Assembly (NCBI RefSeq): GCF_017832975.1
Contig: NZ_JAFIBI010000001.1
Coordinates: 1,612,001 to 1,676,000 of the forward strand
DNA from: Arthrobacter sp. PvP023
GTDB taxonomy: Bacteria; Actinomycetota; Actinomycetes; Actinomycetales; Micrococcaceae
DNA: 64,000 nucleotides
Direction of reading: 5' to 3'
Shown here: positions 16,514 to 25,366 of the stretch, piece after piece
How the letters are laid out: each line of letters opens with the position of its first letter
Position numbering within the stretch: position 1 is the first letter of the stretch
The notes under the pieces: model-generated
Told to the model about the DNA's origin: nothing
Seen by the model: the letters and a program-made list of their open reading frames with translations, nothing else
Databases searched by the model: none
Program-made: the position numbers and the translations under genes

Positions 16514-18220
16514 TTGTCCACCACCGCCACTCTGGCAACCCTGTCCGACTCAAACCTCGCAGCCGATCCCAACTGGTGGCGCCAGGCCTCCGTGTACCAG
16601 ATCTATCCGCGCAGCTTCTCGGATTCGAACGGTGACGGCCTGGGCGACATCAAGGGCATCACCGCCAAAGTGCCCTACCTGAAGGAACTGGGGATCGACG
16701 CCGTGTGGCTCAGCCCGTTCTACCCGTCCGCGCTCGCGGACGGCGGTTACGACGTCGACGACTACCGCAACGTTGACCCCAAGCTGGGCACCCTGGAGGA
16801 CTTCGCCGAAATGTCCGCCGCGCTGCACGAAGCCGGCATCAAGCTCATCGCGGACATCGTCCCCAACCACTCCTCGAACCGGCACGAGTGGTTCAAGGAA
16901 GCACTCGCCGCACCGCGGGGCTCCGCCGCCCGCGAACGCTACATCTTCCGTGACGGCCTGGGCGAGAACGGCGAGCTGCCGCCGTCGGACTGGGACTCCG
17001 TCTTCGGCGGTCCCGCCTGGGAGCGCATCACGGAACCGGACGGCACGCCGGGCCAGTGGTACATGCACATCTTCGCCAAGGAGCAGCCGGACCTGAACTG
17101 GTCCAACCGCGAAATCCGCGACGACTTCCTGAAGACCTTGCGCTTTTGGTCCGACCGCGGCGTGGACGGCTTCCGCGTGGACGTGGCGCACGCCCTCACC
17201 AAGGACCTCACCGAACCGCTGCTCTCGAAGGTCGAGCTCAGCGAGGCACACACCGGCACTGACGGTTTCGCCGACGGCTCGCACCCGTTCTGGGACCGCG
17301 ACGAAGTCCACGAGATCTACGCCGAATGGCGTGAGGTGTTCAACGAGTACAACCCGCCGCGCACCGCCGTCGCCGAAGCCTGGGTGCACGCCACCCGGCG
17401 CGCCCGCTACGCCAGCCCGCAGGGCCTGGGCCAGGCGTTCAACTTCGACCTCCTGCAGGCCGATTTTGATGCCGAGGAGTTCCAGGAAATCATCACCCGG
17501 AACCTCGCCGAGGCAACGGCTACCGGCGCATCCTCGACGTGGGTCTTCTCCAACCACGACGTCGTCCGGCACGCCACCCGCTATGGCCTCCCGATGGGCG
17601 GCGGAGTCCACGCCAAGGGCCAGGACGGCAAGGGCTGGCTGCTGGCCGGCGCGCCGGCTGAGGAACTGGATGTCGAGCTCGGCCTGCGCCGCGCCCGTGC
17701 GGCCAGCCTGCTGATGCTTGCCCTCCCGGGCTCGGCCTACCTGTACCAGGGCGAGGAACTCGGCCTGCAGGAAGTGGCCGAGATCCCGGACTCGGAGCGC
17801 CAAGACCCGTCCTTCTTCCGCAACAAGGGCGTGGAGATTGGCCGTGACGGCTGCCGCGTGCCGCTGCCGTGGTCCACGGATGGAACGTCCTTCGGCTTCG
17901 GCGCCGGCGATGCCCACCTGCCCCAGCCGGCATGGTTCGCCCGCTACGCAGTGGACGCCCAGGACGGTGTGGAGGGCTCCACCCTGGAGCTGTACCGCAA
18001 GGCGCTGAAACTGCGTCGCGAGCTGCAGACGGCCGAAGAGCTGGAATGGGTGGAGACCGGCAACCCCGAGGTCCTGCACTTCAGCCGCCACGGCGGCTGG
18101 CAGTCTGTGACCAACTTCGGTGCGGAGCCGGTGGAACTCCCGGCAGGCGAGGTCCTGCTCAGCAGCGCCCCGCTGGACGGAAAGCTGCTGCCCGGCAACA
18201 CCACTGTCTGGCTGCGGTGA
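16514..18220 (+). CDS. GH13 alpha-glucosidase (oligo-alpha-glucosidase type)
   Basis: Cytoplasmic hydrolase predicted to release glucose from imported alpha-glucosides. The 568-residue protein carries all GH13 regions: ADIVPNH, DGFRVDVAHAL (nucleophile Asp, near residue 220), AVAEAWV (acid/base Glu), and FSNHDVVR (transition-state Asp). QIYPRSFSDSNGDGLGD near residue 30 is typical of the alpha-glucosidase/oligo-1,6-glucosidase subfamily. No signal peptide is seen. The start is TTG 16514, eight bases after AAAAGGAA. The exact linkage specificity cannot be decided. Its TGA overlaps the next gene's GTG. Confidence 0.9.
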   Translation: MSTTATLATLSDSNLAADPNWWRQASVYQIYPRSFSDSNGDGLGDIKGITAKVPYLKELGIDAVWLSPFYPSALADGGYDVDDYRNVDPKLGTLEDFAEMSAALHEAGIKLIADIVPNHSSNRHEWFKEALAAPRGSAARERYIFRDGLGENGELPPSDWDSVFGGPAWERITEPDGTPGQWYMHIFAKEQPDLNWSNREIRDDFLKTLRFWSDRGVDGFRVDVAHALTKDLTEPLLSKVELSEAHTGTDGFADGSHPFWDRDEVHEIYAEWREVFNEYNPPRTAVAEAWVHATRRARYASPQGLGQAFNFDLLQADFDAEEFQEIITRNLAEATATGASSTWVFSNHDVVRHATRYGLPMGGGVHAKGQDGKGWLLAGAPAEELDVELGLRRARAASLLMLALPGSAYLYQGEELGLQEVAEIPDSERQDPSFFRNKGVEIGRDGCRVPLPWSTDGTSFGFGAGDAHLPQPAWFARYAVDAQDGVEGSTLELYRKALKLRRELQTAEELEWVETGNPEVLHFSRHGGWQSVTNFGAEPVELPAGEVLLSSAPLDGKLLPGNTTVWLR

Positions 18221-19233
18221 GCGCTCCTTTGAAAGGAAAGGCTGGCCGGGCGCAGGGGGAAACCCCGGCGCCCGGCCTGCCCGGTCAGTCCGGCCAGGAG
18301 CTCATCTATGGCTGCATGGGCCTTGGCGGCAGCTGGTCCGCCGAGCCGTACGCGACCGGGCACGTGGAGCAGGCAGCCGCTGCGATTGACGCCGCCCTGG
18401 ACTCAGGCATCACGCTGTTCGACCACGCGGACATCTACCGCAGCGGCAAGTCCGAGGCCGTCTTCGGTGAAGTCCTCGCGATCACGCCGGGGCTGCGGGA
18501 ACGGATCCGGCTCCAGACCAAGTGCGGGATCCGGCTCAACGAGCAGGGACTGGAAACCCACTACGACCTGAGCCGCGACGGCATCCTCGAGAGGGTTAAT
18601 GGCAGCCTGAAACGGCTGAAGACGGACTACGTGGATGTCCTCCTGCTGCACCGCCCCGACCCGCTGGCGGACCCCGCTGAGGTGGCGTCCGCCGTCGGGC
18701 AGCTGATGCAGGAAGGCAAAGTGCGGCAGGTGGGCGTGTCCAACATGTCCGCACCGCAGATCGAGATGCTGCAGGACCACCTGGAAACCCCGGTGGTGGC
18801 CAACCAGCTGGAGATGAGCCTGCTGAAACGGGCCTGGCTGGAAAGCACAGTGCTGGTGAACCACGCGGAGGGGCTGGATTACAGCTTCCCGCACGGCACC
18901 GTGGAGTACTGCAGCCGGCAGGGGATCACCCTGCAGGCATACGGGGCGCTGGCCCGGGGACACTACAGCGGAGCTCCGCCGGAAAGCCCGACGCCGGCCG
19001 AGGCCGCCACTGCGGCCCTTGTTGCCGACATGGCGAAGGCCAAGGGAACCACGCGTGAGGCCATCCTCCTCGGCTGGCTCATGCGGCACCCGGCCGGGAT
19101 CGCACCGGTGATCGGAACCGCCAACTCGGACCGCATTCGCGCGTGTGCCGGAGCGGCCCGGGTTGCCGCGGCCATGACCCGCGCCGAGTGGTACCGGCTC
19201 TGGGTGACGGCCCGGGGGAGCAACATCCCCTAA
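18217..19233 (+). CDS. Aldo/keto reductase
   Basis: NAD(P)H-dependent oxidoreductase with the AKR barrel. The 338-residue protein shows the catalytic tetrad in order: Asp and Tyr in FDHADIYRSG, Lys in LQTKCGIRL, and His in LLLHRPDPL. Cofactor residues lie near VIGTANSDRI. About 28 disordered residues precede the barrel, so the true start may be later than GTG 18217, although GTG 18217 overlaps the glucosidase stop (GTGA). Its place at the end of the sugar operon suggests a sugar or keto-sugar substrate, for example in 3-keto-glucoside handling, but that is inference. Confidence 0.85.
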   Translation: MSAPLKGKAGRAQGETPAPGLPGQSGQELIYGCMGLGGSWSAEPYATGHVEQAAAAIDAALDSGITLFDHADIYRSGKSEAVFGEVLAITPGLRERIRLQTKCGIRLNEQGLETHYDLSRDGILERVNGSLKRLKTDYVDVLLLHRPDPLADPAEVASAVGQLMQEGKVRQVGVSNMSAPQIEMLQDHLETPVVANQLEMSLLKRAWLESTVLVNHAEGLDYSFPHGTVEYCSRQGITLQAYGALARGHYSGAPPESPTPAEAATAALVADMAKAKGTTREAILLGWLMRHPAGIAPVIGTANSDRIRACAGAARVAAAMTRAEWYRLWVTARGSNIP

Positions 19234-19245
19234 GTGCCCGCTCAG

Positions 19246-19311
19246 CCCAACTAGGTCGCAGTAGATGTCGTTATGAGCCCTCTAAACGACGTTAACTGCT
19301 ACCTAGTTGGG
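19246..19311. repeat. 66-bp intergenic palindromic element
   Basis: Terminal arms CCCAACTAGGT (19246-19256) and ACCTAGTTGGG (19301-19311) are exact complements. Inside, GCAGT pairs with ACTGC and GTCGTT with AACGAC, so the whole 66 bases fold as one long imperfect hairpin. It sits between the convergent aldo/keto reductase and dioxygenase genes, lacks a T-run and has no ORF. It looks like a REP or MITE-like dispersed element that may also end transcription. Confidence 0.75.
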
Positions 19312-19319
19312 TGGGGGGA

Positions 19320-20240
19320 CTAGAGCGGCGCCACCACCGAGTAGGTGGAGGAGTCGCCCTGCAGGGAATGGCTCGGCTTGCCGTCGATGCCCGCGGGGAT
19401 GTCGCCGGCAATGGTCACGCGGTTGAGCTTGCGCGGCTGGCCGTCGTAGTTGTCCGGGGCGTAGTGCTGGGTGATGCGGTTGTCGAAGAGCACCAGCTGG
19501 TTCGGCTCCCAGTTCACCCGCACCACGTTCTCCGGACGCGTGACGTAGGCCTGCAGCAGCCGGATGATGTCCTTGGACTCGGTGTTGGACAGCCCCACGA
19601 TCCGCAGCCGCTGCGCGAAGCCTCCAATGAACAACCCGCGCTCGCCGGTCAGCGGGTGGACCCGGACCACCGGGTGGGCCGTCTCGAACTTCAGCCGGGT
19701 GAACTCCTTGCGGCGCTCCTCCGCGTTTTCGTGCTCCAGGTTTTTCGGCACCGAGTAGTCGTAGTCGTTCGTGTGAATGGCCCAGAGGGTGTCCGCGAAG
19801 TTCCGCAGCTCCTCGGGCAGGTCGCGGTAGGCGCCGGCCGAGGACGCGATCAGCGTTTCGCCGCCGTACGCGGGGAGGTCGATGCTGCGCAGGGTGGAGG
19901 CCTGCGGCGGGTTGACCACGAACGTGACATCCGTGTGCCAGTTGTTGGCGGAGCCGTTCTCGCTGTCCACCGGCAGGACGTTCTCCTCGCCGTCCACGGA
20001 GGCCACGGTGGGGTGCGCCTTCGTGAGCGGACCAAAGTGGCTGGCGAACTTCACCTGTGCCTCGTCCGTGAGGATGTTGGACTCGCGGAACACCAGCGCC
20101 TTGTGCTCGTTGAGTGCGGCCCGGATCTGCGCGACGGTCCCGGCGGAGAGGTCCCCGCTCAAGTCCAGGCCGCGGATTTCAGCCCCGATGCGGGAACCCA
20201 GTTTGGCGAATTCGAGCTTGGTTTCGGTGATGGTGGTCAT
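19320..20240 (-). CDS. TauD/TfdA-family alpha-ketoglutarate dioxygenase
   Basis: Fe(II)/2-oxoglutarate-dependent oxygenase, 306 residues, predicted to release sulfite from a sulfonate or sulfate ester. The iron triad is His and Asp in NNWHTDVTF (about residues 100-104) plus the distal His in FDNRITQHYAPD. The 2-oxoglutarate-binding Arg lies in RKLNRVTI. It is the last gene of a four-gene minus-strand unit with ssuA, ssuB and ssuC, so the substrate is probably an alkyl- or arylsulfonate/sulfate ester brought in by that importer. A flavin-dependent SsuD is absent from this locus. Confidence 0.88.
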   Translation of the reverse strand: MTTITETKLEFAKLGSRIGAEIRGLDLSGDLSAGTVAQIRAALNEHKALVFRESNILTDEAQVKFASHFGPLTKAHPTVASVDGEENVLPVDSENGSANNWHTDVTFVVNPPQASTLRSIDLPAYGGETLIASSAGAYRDLPEELRNFADTLWAIHTNDYDYSVPKNLEHENAEERRKEFTRLKFETAHPVVRVHPLTGERGLFIGGFAQRLRIVGLSNTESKDIIRLLQAYVTRPENVVRVNWEPNQLVLFDNRITQHYAPDNYDGQPRKLNRVTIAGDIPAGIDGKPSHSLQGDSSTYSVVAPL

Positions 20241-20292
20241 TGCTTTTTCCTTACTGGTTGATCGTGCGGATTGGTGAAACGGTTGGAAGCGG

Positions 20293-21192
20293 TTAGTTGC
20301 CGGACCCGACGGCGGTGCGCCAGCGGGAGAAGTGCCGTTCCAGGGCCACGAGCAGGATGTTGACCGCCAGCCCCAGGATGGAGACGGTGAGGATGCCGGC
20401 GTACATGTCCGGGATGAGGAAACTCATCTGCGAATTCACGATCAGGTAGCCCAGCCCGGCCTTGGCACCCACCATTTCGGCCGCGATCAGCACCAGGATG
20501 GAGGACGTGCCCGCCATCCGGATGCCGGTGAAGATGGTGGGGACTGCGGAGGGCAAGATGACCTTCTGGAAGAGCCGGAAACTGTTCAGGCCCAACGACC
20601 GCGCCGCCCGGATCAGCAGCGGATCCACAGTCCGGACACCGGCGATGGTGTTCAAGAGCACCGGGAAGAACGCCGCGTAGGCCACGATGGTGATCTTTGA
20701 TTCCTCGCCGATGCCCAGCAGCAGAGTGAATACCGGAAGCAGCGCCAGCGTGGCCGTGTTCCGGAACAATTCCAGCAGCGGGTTAAGGAAGGAACTCAGC
20801 CAGCCGTACCAGGCGATCAGCAGGCCCAGCGCCACGGCGGCAACCACTGCGATGCTGAACCCCGAGACCGACCGGGTGAGGCTTGCCTGCAGGTGGTTCT
20901 GCAGCTGCCCGGTTTCCAGCAGCTTCCCGCCGGCCGCGATGACGTCGTGCAGCGGCGGCAGGAACACCCGCGTGGACGGGCTGGCCAGGTACGTCGGGCC
21001 GAATTCCCACAGTGCAAGGAACAGCAGCACGGCGAGTGATTTCCAGCCGGCCCGTCCGGCGAGGCGAGCCGCGCCTCCAAGCCGGGCACCCGGCGTCGGA
21101 CGTTGTCCGCTAGTCGGACCGGACGGTCCGTCAGGCAAGGAACGTTCGACGGCGGCAGCCGCCTCGGGCGGTCGGGTCAACACTGCGCTCAT
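20293..21192 (-). CDS. ssuC: Sulfonate ABC transporter permease
   Basis: Permease subunit of a BPD-type nitrate/sulfonate/taurine importer, 299 residues. A Pro/Gly/Arg-rich N terminus of about 45 residues precedes six predicted helices. The EAA-like loop is AARSLGLNSFRLFQKVILPSA-type (near residue 190-210), typical of the SsuC/TauC family. Its ATG overlaps the stop of the ATPase gene by one base (TGATG). The dioxygenase follows after 52 bases. Confidence 0.88.
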   Translation of the reverse strand: MSAVLTRPPEAAAAVERSLPDGPSGPTSGQRPTPGARLGGAARLAGRAGWKSLAVLLFLALWEFGPTYLASPSTRVFLPPLHDVIAAGGKLLETGQLQNHLQASLTRSVSGFSIAVVAAVALGLLIAWYGWLSSFLNPLLELFRNTATLALLPVFTLLLGIGEESKITIVAYAAFFPVLLNTIAGVRTVDPLLIRAARSLGLNSFRLFQKVILPSAVPTIFTGIRMAGTSSILVLIAAEMVGAKAGLGYLIVNSQMSFLIPDMYAGILTVSILGLAVNILLVALERHFSRWRTAVGSGN

Positions 21193-22076
21193 CAGGCAGC
21201 GCTCCTTTCCTGGGGTTGTTCGTCAGGGGCCGTGCCGTCGGGGAGGATCTTGCGGTGTCCGGAGTCCTGGGCGAGTTTGACCTCGTCATGCAGGAGCGAC
21301 CAGACCTGGTGCCGGTGTTCCACGAACGCCGGGTGGGAGCGGACATCGCCTTCGCCGTCGCCGTCGCGGTCCGGGATGTTGATGTCCACGAACTCCTTGA
21401 GCCGGCCAGGGCGTGCGCTGAGCACGGCCACGCGCTGTCCCAGGTAGACGGCCTCGTCGATTCCGTGGGTGATGAAGACGATGGTTTTGCCCGTGGCCTT
21501 CCAGATCCGCAGCAGTTCGTCCTGGAGCTGCTCGCGGGTCTGCGCGTCGAGGGCTGCGAAGGGTTCGTCCATCAGCAGGATGTCCGGCTCATAGGCGAGG
21601 CTCCTGGCGATGGCCACGCGCTGCTTCATACCGCCGGACAGTTCATGCGGGTATCGGTCCTCGAATCCGGCCAGCCCCACGAGATCCAGGAACTCGCTGG
21701 CCTTCGCGGCCCGTTCCTTCCGGGACAGGCCGGAGCCCTCCAGCCCGATGGACACGTTGGCCGAAGCGGTCCGCCAGGGGAAGAGCGCGTACTGCTGGAA
21801 GACCACCGCGCGGTCCTGGCCCGGCCCGGTCACCTCCTTGCCGTCCACCAGCACGCTTCCGGAGGTGGGGCGGGAGAGGCCCGCCAGCAGGTCAAGCAGT
21901 GTGGTCTTGCCCGAGCCGCTGGGGCCTACCAGCGTGAGGAACTCGCCGGCGGCCACGTCCAGGGTGAGGTCATCCAAGGCAGTCAGGACTGACGGACCTG
22001 CCTGCTTCCGCGTGCCCTTGCCCTGGCGCACCGCGAATTCCTTGGTGACGTTCCGGAGGCTGATTTTCGGCGTCAT
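21192..22076 (-). CDS. ssuB: Sulfonate ABC transporter ATP-binding protein
   Basis: ATPase subunit, 294 residues. Walker A GPSGSGKTT (near 52-60), Q loop FQQYALFPW, signature LSGGMKQR, Walker B ILLMDEPFAALD, and the switch His in FITHGIDEA are all intact. About 35 extra residues follow the usual end (after DINIPDRDGD). It is coupled to the permease gene by overlap. It powers sulfonate uptake with SsuA and SsuC. Confidence 0.9.
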   Translation of the reverse strand: MTPKISLRNVTKEFAVRQGKGTRKQAGPSVLTALDDLTLDVAAGEFLTLVGPSGSGKTTLLDLLAGLSRPTSGSVLVDGKEVTGPGQDRAVVFQQYALFPWRTASANVSIGLEGSGLSRKERAAKASEFLDLVGLAGFEDRYPHELSGGMKQRVAIARSLAYEPDILLMDEPFAALDAQTREQLQDELLRIWKATGKTIVFITHGIDEAVYLGQRVAVLSARPGRLKEFVDINIPDRDGDGEGDVRSHPAFVEHRHQVWSLLHDEVKLAQDSGHRKILPDGTAPDEQPQERSAA

Positions 22077-22137
22077 GGCTGTCCTTTCGTATTGCGGCTG
22101 CTATTGCTGATTCCGGCGCGCTGACGGGTACCGGCAC

Positions 22138-23160
22138 TCATCCGGTCACCAGGGCGTTGAACTCGTTGGTGTAGAGCTTCTTCGGGTCCAGTTCGCCCTT
22201 GATGATTCCGGTGTCCTTGAGCCACTTGCCCCAGCGGGTGAAGTCCTCATCCTTGATTTCGCCCTTGGCGGGAACGCCTACGCTCTTCCAGTACTGCAGT
22301 GCTGCCGGGTTTTCGTTGCGGCCGCGTTCCTGCAGGATCCTGGTGAAGCGGGCGATCACTTCCTCGCGGGGGGTGGTCCGCTCCCATTCGATGGCCTTGG
22401 CCACCCCCGTGGTGAATGTCCGGGTGGTGTTGGGGTTCTTCGCGATGAAGTCGGTGCGGAGCACATAGGGGCCGCCGGCGAAGGTGCCGAAGAGTTCGGC
22501 GTCGCTGAACACCGAGCGCAGGCCGGCGCCGGCGATCGCCTTGTCCTGCAGCACTCCTCCCAGTGAGCCGGCGTCCACTTGGCCGCGGCGGATGGCCTCC
22601 TCGGTGTCGTTGGGCGGCACCACCACCAGCTGCACCTGCTTGATTTCCTCGGCGCTCAGGCCGTTCTTTTGCAGGTACGTGTTGATGACGGCGTCCGCGT
22701 GTGCGCCGAGGGTGTTCACCGCGATCTTCTTGCCGATGAAGTCCCGGGCGCTGCGGATGGGACTGTCTTCCTTGACGTAGAAGCCGTTGAAGGTCTTCTC
22801 GTCTTCGCCGTAGTAGTTGATGACGGCCTTGACCGGGGCGCCGGCTTCCACCAGCTTCACCACCGCTCCGGCGAACGCGCCGCCAAAGTCCGTTTGCCCG
22901 GTGGCCGCGGACTGGATGTCCTGCGGTCCGCTGGTGGTGTTGCCCACCCAGTTGAGCTTGATGTCGCCCAAATAGCCGAGGTCCTGTGCCAGCTCCGGAA
23001 GGGTGACGGCGTTGGCAGAGCCCTGGTAGCGGAGCTCCTTGACCTCGGTGGCGCCGTCGTCACGTCCTCCGCCGGCTTCGGCTTCGCCGCCGCAGCCCGA
23101 CACCGTCATCGCGATGACGACGGCGGCCGCGGCACTCATGATGGTCAGGTGTCGTTTCAT
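22138..23160 (-). CDS. ssuA: Sulfonate ABC transporter substrate-binding lipoprotein
   Basis: The 340-residue exported protein has a lipoprotein signal with lipobox VSGC (about residues 20-23), followed by an NMT1/SsuA-like domain (LRYQGSANAVTLPELAQDLG, IKLNWVGNTTSGPQ, IGKKIAVNTLGAHADAVI as landmarks). It captures aliphatic sulfonates or sulfate esters outside the cell and delivers them to SsuBC. It is the first gene of the unit. The 314-base gap to the divergent lyase gene holds a strong inverted repeat and is the probable control region. Confidence 0.88.
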   Translation of the reverse strand: MKRHLTIMSAAAAVVIAMTVSGCGGEAEAGGGRDDGATEVKELRYQGSANAVTLPELAQDLGYLGDIKLNWVGNTTSGPQDIQSAATGQTDFGGAFAGAVVKLVEAGAPVKAVINYYGEDEKTFNGFYVKEDSPIRSARDFIGKKIAVNTLGAHADAVINTYLQKNGLSAEEIKQVQLVVVPPNDTEEAIRRGQVDAGSLGGVLQDKAIAGAGLRSVFSDAELFGTFAGGPYVLRTDFIAKNPNTTRTFTTGVAKAIEWERTTPREEVIARFTRILQERGRNENPAALQYWKSVGVPAKGEIKDEDFTRWGKWLKDTGIIKGELDPKKLYTNEFNALVTG

Positions 23161-23307
23161 TCGGGGTTCCTTTGCGAGGGAGGGGGAAGTCTTGGACTGA
23201 AGGGGCGGTGGCCGTTTGCCTGCCGCTGGAACGATGTAAGCGCACCTTGCGGGGCGAGGGGAAGCGTTGCTGTCACGCCGGGAAACCCGCGTAAATGCGC
23301 GGAAACA

Positions 23308-23345
23308 GGGCGAAACGGCGGGTCACAAGACGCCCCGTTTCGCCC
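23308..23345. promoter_or_regulatory. Inverted repeat in the ssuA-lyase divergent region
   Basis: GGGCGAAACGG (23308-23318) and its exact complement CCGTTTCGCCC (23335-23345) are separated by 16 bases. The gap 23161-23474 has no gene. A nonamer direct repeat GTATTGTTC occurs at 23397-23405 and 23409-23417, a 12-base period that suits side-by-side binding. Either could be a regulator site for sulfur control; which protein binds is unknown. Confidence 0.5.
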
Positions 23346-23474
23346 GGTAACGGCCCGTGAAGGAGTTTGAAGCGCCGGTTGCGCCGGATTTTGGTCGTAT
23401 TGTTCGCGGTATTGTTCCGAGGGCGGGCGGCTGTTACTTAGCGTTGGAGGGCTCCGGGCGGATACGGTAGGAGT

Positions 23475-24344
23475 ATGACCACCTCTACCTCCGCCGCCGT
23501 CGACACCGTACGGCCCGAACGAAACATCCCCGCTGAAATTGCCCGTTCGTGGCTTTTGGTGAACGCAATGAAGCCTGAGCTTTTTGACGTCTCGGCCGTG
23601 TCGCGCGCGGACTCGATCATCCTGGATATCGAAGATGCAGTGGACCCCTCGCAGAAGGACACTGCCCGCGAACACGTCATCAACTGGCTGACCGCCGGCG
23701 GCCAGGCCTGGGTGCGCATCAACGACGCCACCAGCCCGTTCTGGGCCGATGACCTCGCCGGACTGCGCGGCACCCCGGGCCTGCTCGGCGTTATGCTCGC
23801 CAAGACCGAGTCCGCGGACCAGGTCACCGAGAGCTACCACCGCATGGACGGCAAGACCCCCGTGATTCCGCTGGTGGAATCCGCCGTCGGCATCGAGGAA
23901 GCCAACAACATCGCCAAGGCCCAGGGCGCCTTCCGCCTGGCGTTCGGTTCCGGCGACTTCCGCCGCGACACCGGCATGGCGGCCACTCCCGAGGCCATGG
24001 CGTACCCGCGGGCCAAGCTGGTTGTCGCCAGCCGCGTGGGCAACCTCCCGGGCCCCATCGACGGCCCCACGGTGGGGACCAACCACCCGATCCTGCGCGA
24101 GCAGACCGGCATCACCGTGATGATGGGCATGACCGGCAAGCTCTGCCTGGCCATCGACCAGACCAACGTCATCAATGAAGTCATCAGCCCCACGCCGTCG
24201 GACGTCGCCTGGGCCACGGACTTCATGGCCGACTTCGAAGCCAACGGCCGCGTCATCCGCGACGGCTCCGACCTGCCCCGCCTGGGCCGCGCCGAGAAGA
24301 TCATGAAGCTCGCGGTAGCCTTTGGGGTGCAGCCGGCACTCTAG
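23475..24344 (+). CDS. CitE-like HpcH/HpaI aldolase/citrate lyase family protein
   Basis: Mg2+-dependent TIM-barrel lyase or hydrolase, 289 residues, likely acting on a CoA thioester such as (S)-malyl- or citramalyl-CoA. It contains ADSIILDIEDAVDP (metal-binding Asp/Glu) and RINDATSPFWADDL, PLVESAVGIEEA (metal Glu), and FGSGDFRRD. Citrate lyase alpha and gamma subunits are not nearby, so it is not a full citrate lyase. A sensor or side-activity role like the mycobacterial CitE-like proteins is possible. It is divergent from ssuA. Confidence 0.8.
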   Translation: MTTSTSAAVDTVRPERNIPAEIARSWLLVNAMKPELFDVSAVSRADSIILDIEDAVDPSQKDTAREHVINWLTAGGQAWVRINDATSPFWADDLAGLRGTPGLLGVMLAKTESADQVTESYHRMDGKTPVIPLVESAVGIEEANNIAKAQGAFRLAFGSGDFRRDTGMAATPEAMAYPRAKLVVASRVGNLPGPIDGPTVGTNHPILREQTGITVMMGMTGKLCLAIDQTNVINEVISPTPSDVAWATDFMADFEANGRVIRDGSDLPRLGRAEKIMKLAVAFGVQPAL

Positions 24345-24381
24345 CTCTAGCTCCGCCGCAGCCCAGCCAAAAGGAGACCCC

Positions 24382-25344
24382 GTGACCGATACCCGCTATC
24401 TGGTCCACGGGGTCTTTTGGGATGGCGCGCCGCCCGGTTCCCCGGCCGGTCCCGGGTCAGTAAAGCGCGACGGCGGAACTCCGGTCATGCGCCTGCAGGA
24501 CCCCTCCGGCGGCTTCCGGGAGCTCGAGCTCGACGCCGGCAGCCGGCTGGGTTTCCGGGTCGCCGCCGAAGGCAAGTCCTGCCTGGGCCATCACAAGGTG
24601 CACGGTCCTGCCGACCGGGACCACGTCCTCTGCCCGGCCAAGGCGCCGGCCGTCAGGGGCAGCCAGTGCGAGCGCTGCTTCGTGGTGGACGACTCCCGGC
24701 TCATCCACGATTTCCACCGCGGCGGAGGCGTCCCGCCGGGGCTTCGTGCCTACCTGATGCAGCAGCACTGGCTGTACGTGGCAACGTTCGCCAACGGCGC
24801 CAGCAAAGTCGGCACCGCCTCGAACCTGCGCAAATGGAACCGGCTGGCCGAGCAGGGGGCCGTCGCGGCGAGGTACATTGCGCGCACGGACGACGGTAGG
24901 GTGGTCCGGATTCTTGAAGACATGCTGACCCGCGACGCCGGTCTCCCGCAGCAGGTAAGGTCGGCCGCCAAGGCCGCCGCCCTGGCGGCACCGGCGCCCG
25001 CCGTCGAACTTGATGCCCTGAACCGGCAGCTGGCCGGTGATGCACGCGCACTGCTGGTCCTCGCCGGCGGGGAGGGGTTCGAGGTGGTGGATGAACAGTG
25101 GGTGCGCCCGGGCCTTGCGGACCGGGCGTGCGCGGACGCGGTCCGGCACGCTTACCCGCAGGACCTCGGCAGCGGTGCGCACGGATTCCTGATTGCCGCG
25201 CTGAGCGGCAGCGTTGCCGTAGCGGCCCTGGCAGGCACCGAACTTGAGTTCGTGGTGAACCACGGGCAGTTGAAGGCCCGGAGCGTGGAACTCGGCGAGC
25301 ACTACTCGTCGGAGGTTCCGGCCGTGCAGGAATCGCTGTTCTGA
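24382..25344 (+). CDS. DUF2797 domain protein
   Basis: Protein of unknown function, 320 residues. A probable zinc site is formed by CLGHHK, a Cys in VLCPAK, and CERC (about residues 68-105). The central part resembles a degraded GIY-YIG fold (LYVATFANGASKVGTASNLRKWNRLAEQGA, near residues 135-165), as described for the DUF2797 family. GTG 24382 follows AAAGGAG. The combination of zinc site and GIY-YIG-like module hints at nucleic-acid binding, but that is inference. A small membrane protein gene follows after 22 bases. Confidence 0.75.
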   Translation: MTDTRYLVHGVFWDGAPPGSPAGPGSVKRDGGTPVMRLQDPSGGFRELELDAGSRLGFRVAAEGKSCLGHHKVHGPADRDHVLCPAKAPAVRGSQCERCFVVDDSRLIHDFHRGGGVPPGLRAYLMQQHWLYVATFANGASKVGTASNLRKWNRLAEQGAVAARYIARTDDGRVVRILEDMLTRDAGLPQQVRSAAKAAALAAPAPAVELDALNRQLAGDARALLVLAGGEGFEVVDEQWVRPGLADRACADAVRHAYPQDLGSGAHGFLIAALSGSVAVAALAGTELEFVVNHGQLKARSVELGEHYSSEVPAVQESLF

Positions 25345-25366
25345 GGCCGGCACATAGAATGGGACG

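Noticed and set aside
16550-18091. 513-codon minus-strand frame opposite the glucosidase
   Set aside because: Shadow of GC3-biased coding; GH13 catalytic motifs lie on the plus strand.
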